Shown here one piece after another: positions 6,273 to 14,869 of a DNA stretch of 23,375 nucleotides. The position numbers and the translations under genes are program-made. How positions within the stretch are numbered: position 1 is the first letter of the stretch; each line of letters opens with the position of its first letter. This stretch comes from Halovenus sp. (GTDB taxonomy: Archaea > Halobacteriota > Halobacteria > Halobacteriales > Haloarculaceae). The DNA is taken from NCBI GenBank assembly GCA_028275145.1, contig JAQCNG010000304.1, positions 1-23,375 on the forward strand, read 5' to 3'. The notes below the pieces were generated by a model. The model was not told the origin of the DNA. It saw only the letters and a program-made list of their open reading frames with translations, and did no database searches.

Positions 6273-8213
6273 ATGTCTGGAGTCGACTGGGAGGAAGACG
6301 ACCCCTTCGAGGACCAGCGCGACCGGGTGGAGAACCCGATGAAGCGCCTGTTCCGCTCGTACGGGGCTCCCTACAAGTTGCAGGCGGCCGTCGGTATTCT
6401 GGCCAGTATCTTCGCACGGTTGCTGGACCTGTTGCCGCCGCTGATGCTCGGTGTCGCAATCGACGCGGTGTTTCGGGACACGCTCGCCTATCACGAGGCG
6501 TTCCCTATCGGAAGCGGGTTCATCGAGTCGGTCGTGCCGGCCGGCGAGACGGGTCAGTTCTGGTTCACCATCGGCATCATCGCCGGTGCGTTCGGACTCG
6601 GGGCAGTGTTCCACTGGATACGCAACTGGGGGTTCAACTCCTTCGCACAGAACATCCAGCACGATGTCCGGACCGACACCTACGACAAGATGCAGCAGTT
6701 GAACATGGACTTCTTCGCGGACAAACAGACCGGCGAGATGATGTCGATTCTCTCGAACGACGTCAACCGCCTGGAGCGGTTTCTCAACGACGGGATGAAC
6801 TCGATGTTCCGACTGCTGGTGATGGTCGTTGGCATCGGGTTGTTGCTGTTTGCCATCAACTGGCAACTCGCGCTCATCGCGATGGTGCCGGTGCCGCTGA
6901 TCATGGTTTTCACCTACATCTTCATCAGGCTCATCCAGCCAAAGTACGCGGCCGTTCGCTCGACGGTGGGCAACGTCAACTCGCGCCTGGAGAACAATCT
7001 CGGTGGCATCAAGGTGATCAAATCGAGCACGACCGAGGACTACGAGTCCGACCGTGTCGACGACGTCTCACAGCAGTACTTCGACACGAACTGGGAGGCG
7101 ATTCGCATCCGTATCGGCTTCTTCCCGGGGCTTCGACTGCTCGCCGGGTTCGGGTTCGCGCTGACGTTCATCGTCGGTGGGCTCTGGGTGCTCCGTGACA
7201 CCGGCGGTCCGGGCCCGCTGACGGGCAGTCTGAGCGAGGGAATGTTCGTTGTGTTTATTCTCTACACACAGCGGTTCGTCTGGCCGATGGCCCAGTTCGG
7301 ACAGATAATAAATATGTACCAGCGTGCGCGCGCATCATCCGCACGCATCTTCGGACTGATGGACGAACCCCACCGCGTCTCGGAGAACAACGACGCGGAC
7401 GACCTGGATGTCGGCGACGGCGACGTTACCTACGAGGATGTCACGTTCGGCTACGACGAGGAGGAGACGATCGTCGAGGATATCAACTTCACCGTCGAGG
7501 GTGGCGAAACCGTCGCGCTCGTCGGGCCGACGGGCGCAGGCAAATCGACCCTGCTCAAACTCCTGATGCGGATGTACGACGTCGACGAGGGGCAGATCCG
7601 CGTCGACGGGCAGGACATCAGCGATACGACGCTGAAGAGTCTCCGACAGTCGATGGGGTACGTGAGCCAGGACACGTTCCTGTTCTACGGCACCGTCGAG
7701 GAGAACATCGCCTACGGCACCTTCGACGCGGACCGCGAGCAGGTCGTGGAGGCGGCGAAGATGGCCGAGGCCAACGCCTTCATCGAGAACCTGCCCGACG
7801 GCTACGACACGGAGGTCGGCGAGCGCGGGGTCAAACTCTCGGGCGGCCAGCGCCAGCGGCTCTCTATCGCACGGGCGATTCTCCGTGACCCGGAGATTCT
7901 GGTGCTCGACGAGGCCACGAGCGATGTCGACACCGAGACGGAGATGCTCATCCAGCGCTCGCTGGACCGTCTGACCGCCAACCGCACCACCTTCGCCATC
8001 GCCCACCGTCTCTCGACCATAAAGGACGCCGAACTGATCCTCGTTGTCGAGAACGGCCACATCGTCGAGCGGGGCACCCACGAGGAACTGCTCTCGAACG
8101 GCGGGTTGTACGCCCACCTCTGGGGTGTTCAGGCTGGCGAAATCGACAGTCTCCCACAGGAGTTCATCGAGCGCGCGACCCGACGCCAGGCCCGCGCGGA
8201 TGTCGACGACTGA
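6273..8213 (+). CDS. ABC exporter half-transporter (fused membrane and ATPase domains)
   Basis: A 646-aa protein of the MsbA/MdlB type: six transmembrane helices (about residues 45-330) followed by one nucleotide-binding domain, working as a homo- or heterodimer in the cytoplasmic membrane to export lipids, drugs or peptides. Visible ATPase motifs are Walker A GPTGAGKS at 418-425, Q-loop Q466, signature LSGGQ at 522-526, Walker B ILVLDE with D546 and catalytic E547, D-loop SDVD and H-loop H578. All are intact, so it should hydrolyse ATP. The frame is open from 6225, but the first 16 residues (MRPMTTSFCVCHVYQS) are atypical; the ATG at 6273 starts the acidic haloarchaeal N-terminus. No partner half-transporter is adjacent, suggesting a homodimer. 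A palindromic operator-like site lies upstream. Substrate unknown. Confidence 0.92.
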   Translation: MSGVDWEEDDPFEDQRDRVENPMKRLFRSYGAPYKLQAAVGILASIFARLLDLLPPLMLGVAIDAVFRDTLAYHEAFPIGSGFIESVVPAGETGQFWFTIGIIAGAFGLGAVFHWIRNWGFNSFAQNIQHDVRTDTYDKMQQLNMDFFADKQTGEMMSILSNDVNRLERFLNDGMNSMFRLLVMVVGIGLLLFAINWQLALIAMVPVPLIMVFTYIFIRLIQPKYAAVRSTVGNVNSRLENNLGGIKVIKSSTTEDYESDRVDDVSQQYFDTNWEAIRIRIGFFPGLRLLAGFGFALTFIVGGLWVLRDTGGPGPLTGSLSEGMFVVFILYTQRFVWPMAQFGQIINMYQRARASSARIFGLMDEPHRVSENNDADDLDVGDGDVTYEDVTFGYDEEETIVEDINFTVEGGETVALVGPTGAGKSTLLKLLMRMYDVDEGQIRVDGQDISDTTLKSLRQSMGYVSQDTFLFYGTVEENIAYGTFDADREQVVEAAKMAEANAFIENLPDGYDTEVGERGVKLSGGQRQRLSIARAILRDPEILVLDEATSDVDTETEMLIQRSLDRLTANRTTFAIAHRLSTIKDAELILVVENGHIVERGTHEELLSNGGLYAHLWGVQAGEIDSLPQEFIERATRRQARADVDD

Positions 8214-8251
8214 GTGCCCCGACGCGCGGCCATCGGCGGTGACCGACCGTA

Positions 8252-9130
8252 CTACCGGTGTTCGTTGACCGTCAACACCGGGACGGCCGACCGGCGGAGC
8301 ACACGGTTTGCGGTACTGCCGAGCAGTTCCTGGCGGGTCGCACCCGACCCGTGTGTCCCCATCGCAACCAGGTCCGCACCGGTTCCCTCCGCGTACCCCA
8401 GCAGTTCCTCGGCCGGACTGCCCTCGAGCATCGCCGTCGAGACGGGGAGATTCCGGTTGCGTGCCTCCTCGGCGATATCCTCGACCGCGTTGCGGCCGCC
8501 CTCGCGGAGCGGACCGAGGATGCTCCGGGAGGTGTCGGCGAGTTCGTGTGTCGAGGTGTCGACGACGTAGACCGCCCGCACGTCGGCCCCGTACCGCTCG
8601 GCGACTGTCAGCCCGTGTGTGGCGGCGTTCTCGGCGGCGCTGCTCCCGTCCGTCGGGACGACAACCTGGTCGAATGCGCCGTAGCTGGGCTCGGGCAGTC
8701 CACCGTTGCCCTGCGGGACGACGACCACCGGAGCGGGAGACTCGACCAGCACGCTCTGGGTCGTGGTCCCGATGTGGCGGTCGTCCGTGTCACGGGCCTG
8801 TGCCCCCATCACGACGAGCCCACAGCCGTGTTCCGTGACGTACTCACAGATTGTTTCCGCCGGGACTCCCTCGCGGACGCCGGTGACCACGTCCACATCG
8901 AGGTCTTCCCCCCACTCGGCCACCTCGCCGGTGGTTGCCCGACCCTGGCTGTTCAGTTGCTCGCGGACGCTCTCGCGGTCGTCGTCCGCGAGGTTACTGT
9001 CGAGTTGTGCATCGAGAACAAACAGTGCGTGGACCGTCGCGTCGAACGTTCGCGCGAGGTGGAGGCCACGAGCAACGGCCTCGTCGGTTCCCGGCTGCCC
9101 GTCGGTCGGCACGAGGATGTCGTCGTACAT
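8252..9130 (-). CDS. universal stress protein with two tandem UspA domains
   Basis: A 292-aa protein made of two UspA domains (about 1-140 and 152-292), each beginning with a (V/I)LVPTDG or VVVPTDG strand. The second carries the full ATP-binding signature G-2x-G-9x-G-S (G258, G261, G271-S272), so it should bind ATP. The first has A112 where the second glycine belongs (GAQA) and is probably degenerate. Single-protein tandem Usps mimic the usual Usp dimer. It starts 32 bp after the TFB stop on the same strand with no convincing TATA element between, so the two are probably cotranscribed. It converges with the ABC exporter, 38 bp away. Confidence 0.9.
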   Translation of the reverse strand: MYDDILVPTDGQPGTDEAVARGLHLARTFDATVHALFVLDAQLDSNLADDDRESVREQLNSQGRATTGEVAEWGEDLDVDVVTGVREGVPAETICEYVTEHGCGLVVMGAQARDTDDRHIGTTTQSVLVESPAPVVVVPQGNGGLPEPSYGAFDQVVVPTDGSSAAENAATHGLTVAERYGADVRAVYVVDTSTHELADTSRSILGPLREGGRNAVEDIAEEARNRNLPVSTAMLEGSPAEELLGYAEGTGADLVAMGTHGSGATRQELLGSTANRVLRRSAVPVLTVNEHR

Positions 9131-9162
9131 CGGGGCTGTCTACGCACGCCACAGTGAAGCCT

Positions 9163-10140
9163 CTATCTCTCCTCGGCGGCCTCGAGAAGCTCCGTGTAGC
9201 GGTTGCGGATGGTGACGGCGCTGACGTCGGCGGCCTGGCCGACCTCGTCCTGTGTGGGCTGTTCGCCGGTGAGCTGGCCGGCGGCGTACACCGCGGCGGC
9301 CGCCAGCCCCGTCGGGCTCTTTCCGTTGAACGCGCCGGTCCCTTCCGCGTCCCGCAGCAGGTCGCGGGCACGCCGGCGGGTCTCCTCACCCAGGTCGAGT
9401 CCGTCGAGCACCCGGTCGAGAAACTGCAGCGGGTCCGCGGGCTTGACCGCCAGTCCGAGCTCTCGATTGATGTACCGGTAGGTGCGCGTGAACTCCATCT
9501 CGTCGACGCGGCTCACGTCGGCCACGTCGTCGACACTCCGGGGGCGGTCCATCTGGCGCGCGGCGGCGTACAGCGACGCGGTGGCGACCCCCTCGATGGA
9601 GCGACCCGGCAGCAGGTCCTCCTCCAGTGCGCGCCGGTAGATGACACTCGCCGTCTCGCGGACCTCCTCGCTGAGGCCGAGCGCGCTACCCATGCGCTCG
9701 AGTTCGCCGAGCGCCTGCTTCAGATTGCGCTCGCTGTGGTCGCGGGTGCGGAACCGCTCGTCCCAGGTGCGTAGCCGCTGCATCTTCCGGCGTTGACGGT
9801 CAGAGAGACTGTTGCCGTTCGCGTCCTTGTTCTGCCAGCCGATGTTCGTCGACAACCCCTTGTCGTGCATCAGTTTCGTCGTCGGGGCACCGACCCGGCG
9901 TTTCTGCGCTCTCTCCTGACTGTCGAACGCGCGCCACTCCGGACCACGGTCTATCTCGTCGCTCTCGACGACGAGTCCACACTCCTGACAGGCCCGCTCG
10001 CCGTGTTTTTCGTCCGACAGAAGTGTGCCACCACACTCCGGACACGTCGCGACACGCTCGGCTGTCCGACCCGATTTCTGGTCCGTCTGGGCCGACTCGG
10101 GCGATTCGATACCGCTCTCTCGAAGCGTTGTCTCACTCAT
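9163..10140 (-). CDS. tfb: transcription initiation factor TFB
   Basis: A complete 325-aa TFIIB homologue that recruits RNA polymerase to TBP-bound promoters and reads the BRE. The N-terminal zinc ribbon has C33, C36, C51 and C54 (CPECGG...CQECG). The conserved B-reader region GPEWRAFDSQERAQKRRVGA (66-85) and linker LSTNIGW follow. Two cyclin-like repeats (about 125-220 and 222-318) carry the signatures SIEGVATASLYAAARQ and SPTGLAAAAVYAAGQL. All core parts are present, so it should be functional. Haloarchaea carry several TFBs with different promoter sets, and this sequence alone does not tell which one this is. A Usp gene follows 32 bp downstream on the same strand. Confidence 0.96.
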   Translation of the reverse strand: MSETTLRESGIESPESAQTDQKSGRTAERVATCPECGGTLLSDEKHGERACQECGLVVESDEIDRGPEWRAFDSQERAQKRRVGAPTTKLMHDKGLSTNIGWQNKDANGNSLSDRQRRKMQRLRTWDERFRTRDHSERNLKQALGELERMGSALGLSEEVRETASVIYRRALEEDLLPGRSIEGVATASLYAAARQMDRPRSVDDVADVSRVDEMEFTRTYRYINRELGLAVKPADPLQFLDRVLDGLDLGEETRRRARDLLRDAEGTGAFNGKSPTGLAAAAVYAAGQLTGEQPTQDEVGQAADVSAVTIRNRYTELLEAAEER

Positions 10141-10198
10141 TGGGGTAGTTGAACGAGCCGACGTAACGCCCGCTCGCTAACAACAAGTAAGGCTTCTT

Positions 10199-10208
10199 TG
10201 TATATAAA
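10199..10208 (-). promoter_or_regulatory. TATA box of the tfb gene
   Basis: On the minus strand this reads TTTATATACA, the strongest TATA match in the gap. A start about 27 bp downstream would give a 5' leader of roughly 35-40 nt before the ATG at 10140. Confidence 0.6.
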
Positions 10209-10210
10209 TC

Positions 10211-10560
10211 CTTCTACGGACGGGCACAGAGGTGACGCCAGCGCTGTGACAGTTCGGCTTCAAAACATCTAAGTTTGTTCCGCGTGTGATAGAAGGTATG
10301 CAGCCACCTGCTGGGCGTCACGACAGTTGCGGCCGCCAGCAGCGGGTGGCGCTTTGTTTCTCCGGTAAGCGCAAGCCTGTCACCGGTTCGTGGCAGCCGT
10401 AGCACGCTGTCACGGGTCATCACGGCCGGATTGTCTCGAACCGGCCACACACTGCGTGCACACTCGAACCCCCGTTGCGCGCACGCTCGATGATGCGAGC
10501 GGCCAGGCGTCACACAGCAGATTCCACCACACATCCGACACGTAACACCGACCCAGACCG
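10211..10560. other. divergent gap between tfb and dapA
   Basis: About 350 bp between divergently transcribed genes. No TATA element stands about 27 bp before dapA, so the lysine operon promoter may lie further upstream with a leader. A minus-strand frame from 10534 to 10214 (106 aa, Cys/His/Arg-rich, MCGGICCVTPGRSHHRACAQ) is open, but its basic composition is unlike the neighbours. No RNA gene is evident. Confidence 0.4.
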
Positions 10561-11469
10561 ATGACAGACTCAGACACATTCGCGGGCGTGTACCCGGCGA
10601 TGGTCACGCCCTTTCTGCCAGACGGGAGTATCGACTTCGAACAACTCCGCCTCGACGCCCGACGACTCGAACGGGCGGGGGTCGACGGACTCGTTCCGAT
10701 GGGGTCGACCGGCGAGTCGGCGACGGTGAGCCACGACGAACACATCGAGGTTATCGAGGCAGTCGTCGACGCAGTCGACGTGCCCGTTATCGCCGGCACC
10801 GGATCGAACAGCACCCGGGAGGCGCTCGCGCTCTCGCGGCGGGCAGTCGACGCAGGTGCCGACGCGCTCTTGTTGATCGGCCCGTACTACAACAGGCCGG
10901 AACAGCGCGGCCTGCTCGAGCATTACCGGACAATCGCCGACAGCGTCGACTGCCCGCAGATTGTCTACAACGTCCCCGGACGGACCGGGCGGCGAATCGA
11001 CCCCGAGACGGTGGTCGAACTCGCCCGCCACGAGAGTGTACAGGGGTACAAGGCCGCCGGCGGCGACCTGAACGCGGTGGGTCAGATTGCCGAGCGGACC
11101 CGGGAGGAGACGTTCGACATCCTCTCGGGCAACGACGGCGAGACGCTCCCGATACTGTCTGTCGGGGGCACCGGCTGTATCAGCGTCGCGGCCAACCTCG
11201 AACCGGCACTGATGAGTGAACTGGTCGGTGCTGCACGGGCAGGCGATTACGAGCGCGCACGGGAGCGCCACCACCAACTCGGCCCACTGTTCCGGGCGCT
11301 GTTCTGGGAGACCAACCCCGTTCCCCTGAAGGCCGCGCTTGCCACCCGGGGACACGGCAGTAACAGCGTCAGACAACCGCTGACGCCGCTTTCTCCGGAG
11401 TACCGGGAGGACCTTGAGGCCGTTCTGGACAGGTACGACAGCCACCCGGCCACACAGGTGGGACAATGA
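10561..11469 (+). CDS. dapA: 4-hydroxy-tetrahydrodipicolinate synthase
   Basis: A 302-aa (beta/alpha)8 enzyme of the DHDPS/NAL family, condensing pyruvate with aspartate semialdehyde to start the diaminopimelate branch of lysine synthesis in the cytosol. The pyruvate-binding loop is GSTGES (48-53), the proton-relay tyrosine Y136 sits in YNVPGRT (136-142), and the Schiff-base lysine is K164 in GYKAAGGDL. Length is normal for DapA. The family also holds aldolases with other substrates, but the three downstream genes of lysine synthesis make DapA the clear reading. Its TGA overlaps the dapB ATG by 4 bp (ATGA), implying translational coupling. It is the first gene of the operon. Confidence 0.95.
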   Translation: MTDSDTFAGVYPAMVTPFLPDGSIDFEQLRLDARRLERAGVDGLVPMGSTGESATVSHDEHIEVIEAVVDAVDVPVIAGTGSNSTREALALSRRAVDAGADALLLIGPYYNRPEQRGLLEHYRTIADSVDCPQIVYNVPGRTGRRIDPETVVELARHESVQGYKAAGGDLNAVGQIAERTREETFDILSGNDGETLPILSVGGTGCISVAANLEPALMSELVGAARAGDYERARERHHQLGPLFRALFWETNPVPLKAALATRGHGSNSVRQPLTPLSPEYREDLEAVLDRYDSHPATQVGQ

Positions 11470-12266
11470 CGACGGTGGGGATACACGGTATCACCGGGCA
11501 GATGGGCGACGCACTGCTCGGGGCCGCGGCGGACCGCGAGGACGTGACAGCCGTCGTCGGCATCGGCCCCGACCCGGGTGCGGTCGAGGCCGTTCCGACA
11601 GAGACTCCGGCGAACACGACCCGGGCGCTCGCCGAGCACACACCGGATGTGGTGCTCGATTTCTCCACCCCGGCGGGCACGGCGACGGTTGCACGCGCGG
11701 CGGCCGAGACGGAGACACCGCTGGTCGTCGGCACGACCGGTCTGGACGAGACAGCCGAAACCGCGCTGGCCGACGCGAGCACGACGGTCCCGGTGCTCGT
11801 CGGCGCGAACTTCGCCCGGGGCATCCAGGCACTGCTGGGGGCGCTCGACGTCGCGCTCGAGTCGCTCCCGGGCTACGACGTCGAGATACTCGAGACACAT
11901 CACCGCAGGAAACAGGACGCTCCCAGCGGGACCGCCGAGACAATCCTCGACCGTGTTGCCGAGCACCGGCCGGTCCAGTCTGTCGCGGGTAGAGAGGGAA
12001 CTCGTCCACGCGGTGACGACGAGGTGGGCGTGCTGGTCCGGCGGGCCGGCGACGTGCGGGGGGAACACGAGGTGGTGCTCGCGGACAACGACGAGCTCCT
12101 GTGTCTCACCCACCGCGCGGAGGACCGCGGGGTGTTCGCCGCCGGCGCGCTCGACGCGGCCGTCTGGCTCGACGGACAGCAACCCGACCGGTACACGTTT
12201 GCCGACGTGCTGTCGACCCCCAACGGGGCCGGCGGGCGGTCGACAGCGGGGGTGAGCGAGTCGTGA
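11466..12266 (+). CDS. dapB: 4-hydroxy-tetrahydrodipicolinate reductase
   Basis: A 266-aa reductase, second enzyme of the pathway, using NAD(P)H to make tetrahydrodipicolinate. The Rossmann motif is GITGQMG (8-14), GTTG is at 89-92 and the substrate/catalytic motif ETHHRRKQDAPSGTA spans 143-157 with H145, H146 and K149. The C-terminal domain has HRAEDRGVFAAGAL, the usual HxAxxRxxFAxGAL pattern. The C-terminal tail (about 20 residues after FADVL) is an acidic/Ser extension. It overlaps dapA and dapD by 4 bp each, so expression is coupled. Confidence 0.95.
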   Translation: MTTVGIHGITGQMGDALLGAAADREDVTAVVGIGPDPGAVEAVPTETPANTTRALAEHTPDVVLDFSTPAGTATVARAAAETETPLVVGTTGLDETAETALADASTTVPVLVGANFARGIQALLGALDVALESLPGYDVEILETHHRRKQDAPSGTAETILDRVAEHRPVQSVAGREGTRPRGDDEVGVLVRRAGDVRGEHEVVLADNDELLCLTHRAEDRGVFAAGALDAAVWLDGQQPDRYTFADVLSTPNGAGGRSTAGVSES

Positions 12267-13120
12267 GCCTCGAATCCGACGTTCGGGCGCTGTCCCGGGC
12301 CGCTGACTCGGCGCAGGGCACCCCCGACCGGAGCACCGTCCGGGCGGCGACAGGCATCGAGGTTGGTGCGACGCTCGACGCGTTTCTGGACGCACTGGAG
12401 ACCGGTGAGATCCGGGCCGCCGAACCGGTCGACGGGGACTGGACGGTCAACGAGTGGGTCAAACAGGGGGTCCTGCTCAACTTCTCACTGCGGGATATCT
12501 CCGCATACGAGCGCGGTGACACCGTCTACAACGACGTGGTTGGGCTCGCGAACACGGCGGAGATGGGGGGTCGGGGTACCCGGAACACGCCCGACGGAAC
12601 CGTCGTCCGGCGGGGTGCGAACGTCGGGCGCGACGTCATCCTGATGAGTCCCTCGTTTGTCAACATCGGGGCACGCGTCGGCGACGGGAGTCTGGTCGAC
12701 TCCTGTGACACCGTTGGCTCCTGTGCGCAGGTCGGCGAGCAGGTGAAACTCGGCGCGAACAGTCTCGTCGGTGGCGTGCTCGAACCGGTGGAGGAGGTGC
12801 CGGTAGTCGTCGAGGACGGCGTCTCGCTCGGAGCGGGCTGTCGGGTCACCTCCGGGTTCGTCGTCGGGGAGAACACTGTCGTCGGGGAGAACACCCTGTT
12901 GACCCCGCGGGTTCCGGTGTACGACCTCGTCGAGGAACGGGTCATCTACGGCCGACTGCCGCCGAACCGGCGTGCGTTCACCCGGTACGTCGAGTCCTCA
13001 CTCGGTGACCACGACCTGTTCGACGGCGGTGCCTACAAGCCGGCAGTCGTTGCGACACACCTCGAGGCGGAGACGCTCGATGCAACGGCACGCGAGGAGG
13101 CACTCCGGGAGCAATCATGA
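12263..13120 (+). CDS. dapD: 2,3,4,5-tetrahydropyridine-2,6-dicarboxylate N-succinyltransferase
   Basis: A 285-aa trimeric acyltransferase that succinylates tetrahydrodipicolinate, placing this organism on the succinylase branch. After a mixed helical N-terminal domain (1-95), hexapeptide repeats of a left-handed beta-helix follow (about 110-225: VVRRGANVGRDVILMSPSFV, VNIGARVGDGSLVDSCDTVG, and the paired VVGENTVVGENT). The frame is open upstream to 12101, but the preceding stretch is Arg-rich shadow of dapB. The GTG at 12263 forms the GTGA overlap with the dapB stop, so it is the preferred start. The lysA ATG overlaps its stop. The later steps (dapC-like aminotransferase, dapE) are not in this window. 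Confidence 0.93.
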   Translation: MSLESDVRALSRAADSAQGTPDRSTVRAATGIEVGATLDAFLDALETGEIRAAEPVDGDWTVNEWVKQGVLLNFSLRDISAYERGDTVYNDVVGLANTAEMGGRGTRNTPDGTVVRRGANVGRDVILMSPSFVNIGARVGDGSLVDSCDTVGSCAQVGEQVKLGANSLVGGVLEPVEEVPVVVEDGVSLGAGCRVTSGFVVGENTVVGENTLLTPRVPVYDLVEERVIYGRLPPNRRAFTRYVESSLGDHDLFDGGAYKPAVVATHLEAETLDATAREEALREQS

Positions 13121-14358
13121 GCGCGGGCACCCACTCGCCGCCGGTTCGGCGCCTCACAGACTGGGACGAGCGCCGACTCTGCTCGCTGGCCGCCCGCCAC
13201 GGCACACCGCTGTACGTGCTCGACCTGGCGCGGGTCAGGGAGAACTACCGGCGCTTCGACGCGGCGTTTCCAGAGGCCCACGTGATGTACGCGGCAAAGG
13301 CACACACCGGTCGGGCCGTGCTCTCGACCCTGCTCGACGCGGGGGCCGACATCGAGTGTGCGGCACGCGGAGAGCTACAGCGTGCAGTCGACGCCGGCGC
13401 GGACCCGAACTCGCTGCAGTACACCGCGGTCAACCCTCCGGCCCGGGACCTCGACTACGCGGTTGACCTCGCGGCCGGGAACCCGGGTCTGACGGTCACC
13501 GCCGGCGCGAGAGACACGTTCGACCGTCTCGCCGAGCGCGGGTACGACGGCCGCGTCGCCATCCGCATCAACCCCGGTATCGGCACCGGCCACCACGAGA
13601 AGGTCGCCACCGGCAAGGACGCGAAGTTCGGGATTCCCCGCGAACAGGCGGCCGACGTCGCGGCATCGGTCCGTGACCGGTTCGACCTGGTGGGCCTGCA
13701 CGCCCACGTCGGGAGCGGCGTGCTCTCCGGTGACCTCGCGGAGCACTGTCGCGCAATCGAGCGTGTCGCGACCACCGCCCGGCGGGTCGGTGACCTCGAG
13801 TTTCTCGACATCGGTGGGGGGTTCGGGGTGCCCTACCGCGAGGACGAACCCCCCCTGGAGATGGGCCCCGTCGGCAAGCGGGTCCGTGCCGCGGTCGGTG
13901 ACCTCGATGCCCGCCTCGCGCTCGAACCCGGCCGGTACGTCGTCGCCGACGCGGAGCTGATTCTGACACGGGTCAACACGGTAAAGCGGGTGCCCGAGAC
14001 GACGGTGGTCGGCGTCGACGCGTCGCTGGCCACGCTGGTCCGCCCCGCGATGTTCGACGCCTACCACCCAATCAGGAACGTGAGCGCGCCCGACCGCGAA
14101 CCGGAGTCGGTTGCCGTCGGTGGCCCCTGCTGTACGAGCGCCGACGTGTTCTGCACCGACCGCCCGGTTGCCCGGCCCGAACGGGAGGCGGTACTCGCTA
14201 TCGGGAACGCCGGCGCGTACGGCTACGAACTCGCCTCGCAGTTCCACTCACAGCCCCGGCCGGCCGAGGTGGCGATCGACGGCACAGAGACGCGACTCGT
14301 CCGTCGTCGAGAACAACTCCAGGACGTGTGCCGCGTGGAGCAGTCGCCCGGAGAGTAG
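13117..14358 (+). CDS. lysA: diaminopimelate decarboxylase
   Basis: A 413-aa PLP enzyme that decarboxylates meso-diaminopimelate to L-lysine. The fold-III barrel carries the PLP lysine K61 (MYAAKAH), HVGS at 197-200, the phosphate-binding GGGFG at 233-237 and EPGR at 270-273. The C-terminal domain supplies the partner-site cysteine (C338/C339 in GPCCTSADVF) and GAYGY at 366-370. All hallmark residues are present. It is the last gene of the operon, overlapping dapD by 4 bp, and is followed by 283 bp leading to the RNA polymerase genes. dapF, often next to lysA, is absent here. Confidence 0.95.
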   Translation: MSAGTHSPPVRRLTDWDERRLCSLAARHGTPLYVLDLARVRENYRRFDAAFPEAHVMYAAKAHTGRAVLSTLLDAGADIECAARGELQRAVDAGADPNSLQYTAVNPPARDLDYAVDLAAGNPGLTVTAGARDTFDRLAERGYDGRVAIRINPGIGTGHHEKVATGKDAKFGIPREQAADVAASVRDRFDLVGLHAHVGSGVLSGDLAEHCRAIERVATTARRVGDLEFLDIGGGFGVPYREDEPPLEMGPVGKRVRAAVGDLDARLALEPGRYVVADAELILTRVNTVKRVPETTVVGVDASLATLVRPAMFDAYHPIRNVSAPDREPESVAVGGPCCTSADVFCTDRPVARPEREAVLAIGNAGAYGYELASQFHSQPRPAEVAIDGTETRLVRRREQLQDVCRVEQSPGE

Positions 14359-14491
14359 TGCCCACAGTCTGTCCGTGACGGCGAGGGGTCGCGCTGGACC
14401 CGTGTGCCGTCGTCCAGTGCCACCTGCTGGGGGTTGTCCCTGCTCCGTCGTGTGGGCGCCGCCCGACCCCCGGCACTTATACCACTGGACA

Positions 14492-14537
14492 CTCTACCCG
14501 AAGGTGTAGAGGCTCCCCGGTCGGCCAGAACCGGCGG
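14492..14537 (+). other. two tandem hairpins between lysA and rpoH
   Basis: CTCTAC (14492-14497) pairs with GTAGAG (14506-14511), with inner CC/GG pairs around a GAA loop and one bulged T. Immediately after, CCGGT (14517-14521) pairs with ACCGG (14530-14534), with outer CC/GG. A TATA-like CACTTATACC lies at 14475-14484, so the hairpins would sit at the 5' end of a transcript starting near 14505. They could also end or stabilise the lysine operon mRNA. There is no T-tract. Confidence 0.4.
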
Positions 14538-14572
14538 GGGGTCGAGTAGCGGCGCTCGGCGGATTTCACAAC

Positions 14573-14582
14573 GATTATATGG
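14573..14582 (+). promoter_or_regulatory. TATA box of the RNA polymerase operon
   Basis: GATTATATGG, preceded by CACAAC (possible BRE). Initiation about 27 bp downstream would give a leader of about 35-40 nt before the rpoH ATG at 14642. The upstream TATA-like site at 14475-14484 could be a second promoter. Confidence 0.55.
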
Positions 14583-14641
14583 GTTGCTCGCCAATACAAC
14601 TGTAGTATCTCGAACCGTCACAGTTCTCACCCACACAACAC

Positions 14642-14869
14642 ATGGTAGATGTAAGCAGCCACGAACTGGTACCGGACCACACCGTTCTCGACGAGGCAGA
14701 ACTCGAGGACGTGCTCGAGGAGTACAACATCGAGAAAACGGACCTGCCGAAGATACGACGCACGGACTCGGCGCTGCCCTCGGAGGCAACTGTCGGGGAC
14801 GTTGTCGAGATCACACGCGACTCGCGCACGACGGACCTGGCAACCGTCTACAGACTGGTGGTAAAATAA
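14642..14869 (+). CDS. rpoH: DNA-directed RNA polymerase subunit H
   Basis: A 75-aa protein, the archaeal counterpart of the C-terminal domain of eukaryotic Rpb5, at the lower jaw of RNA polymerase. Family signatures are [12 protein letters not shown] near the start, the [11 protein letters not shown] segment in the middle, and [12 protein letters not shown] near the end. Length is normal. It opens the rpoH-rpoB2-rpoB1-rpoA1-rpoA2 operon, whose order is conserved in archaea, and its TAA overlaps the rpoB2 ATG by one base (TAATG). Confidence 0.96.
   Translation: MVDVSSHELVPDHTVLDEAELEDVLEEYNIEKTDLPKIRRTDSALPSEATVGDVVEITRDSRTTDLATVYRLVVK

Noticed and set aside
10455..10500. GGGGGTTCGAG-like stretch (GGGTTCGAG/CTCGAACCC) resembling a tRNA T-arm.
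   Set aside because: The flanks do not form the 5-bp T stem, and no acceptor, D or anticodon arms are present.
10214..10534. Minus-strand frame of 106 aa, Cys/His/Arg-rich, possible small zinc protein upstream of dapA.
   Set aside because: The composition is basic, the cysteines are not in a clear CxxC pair pattern, and there is no promoter; kept only as a note in the gap description.
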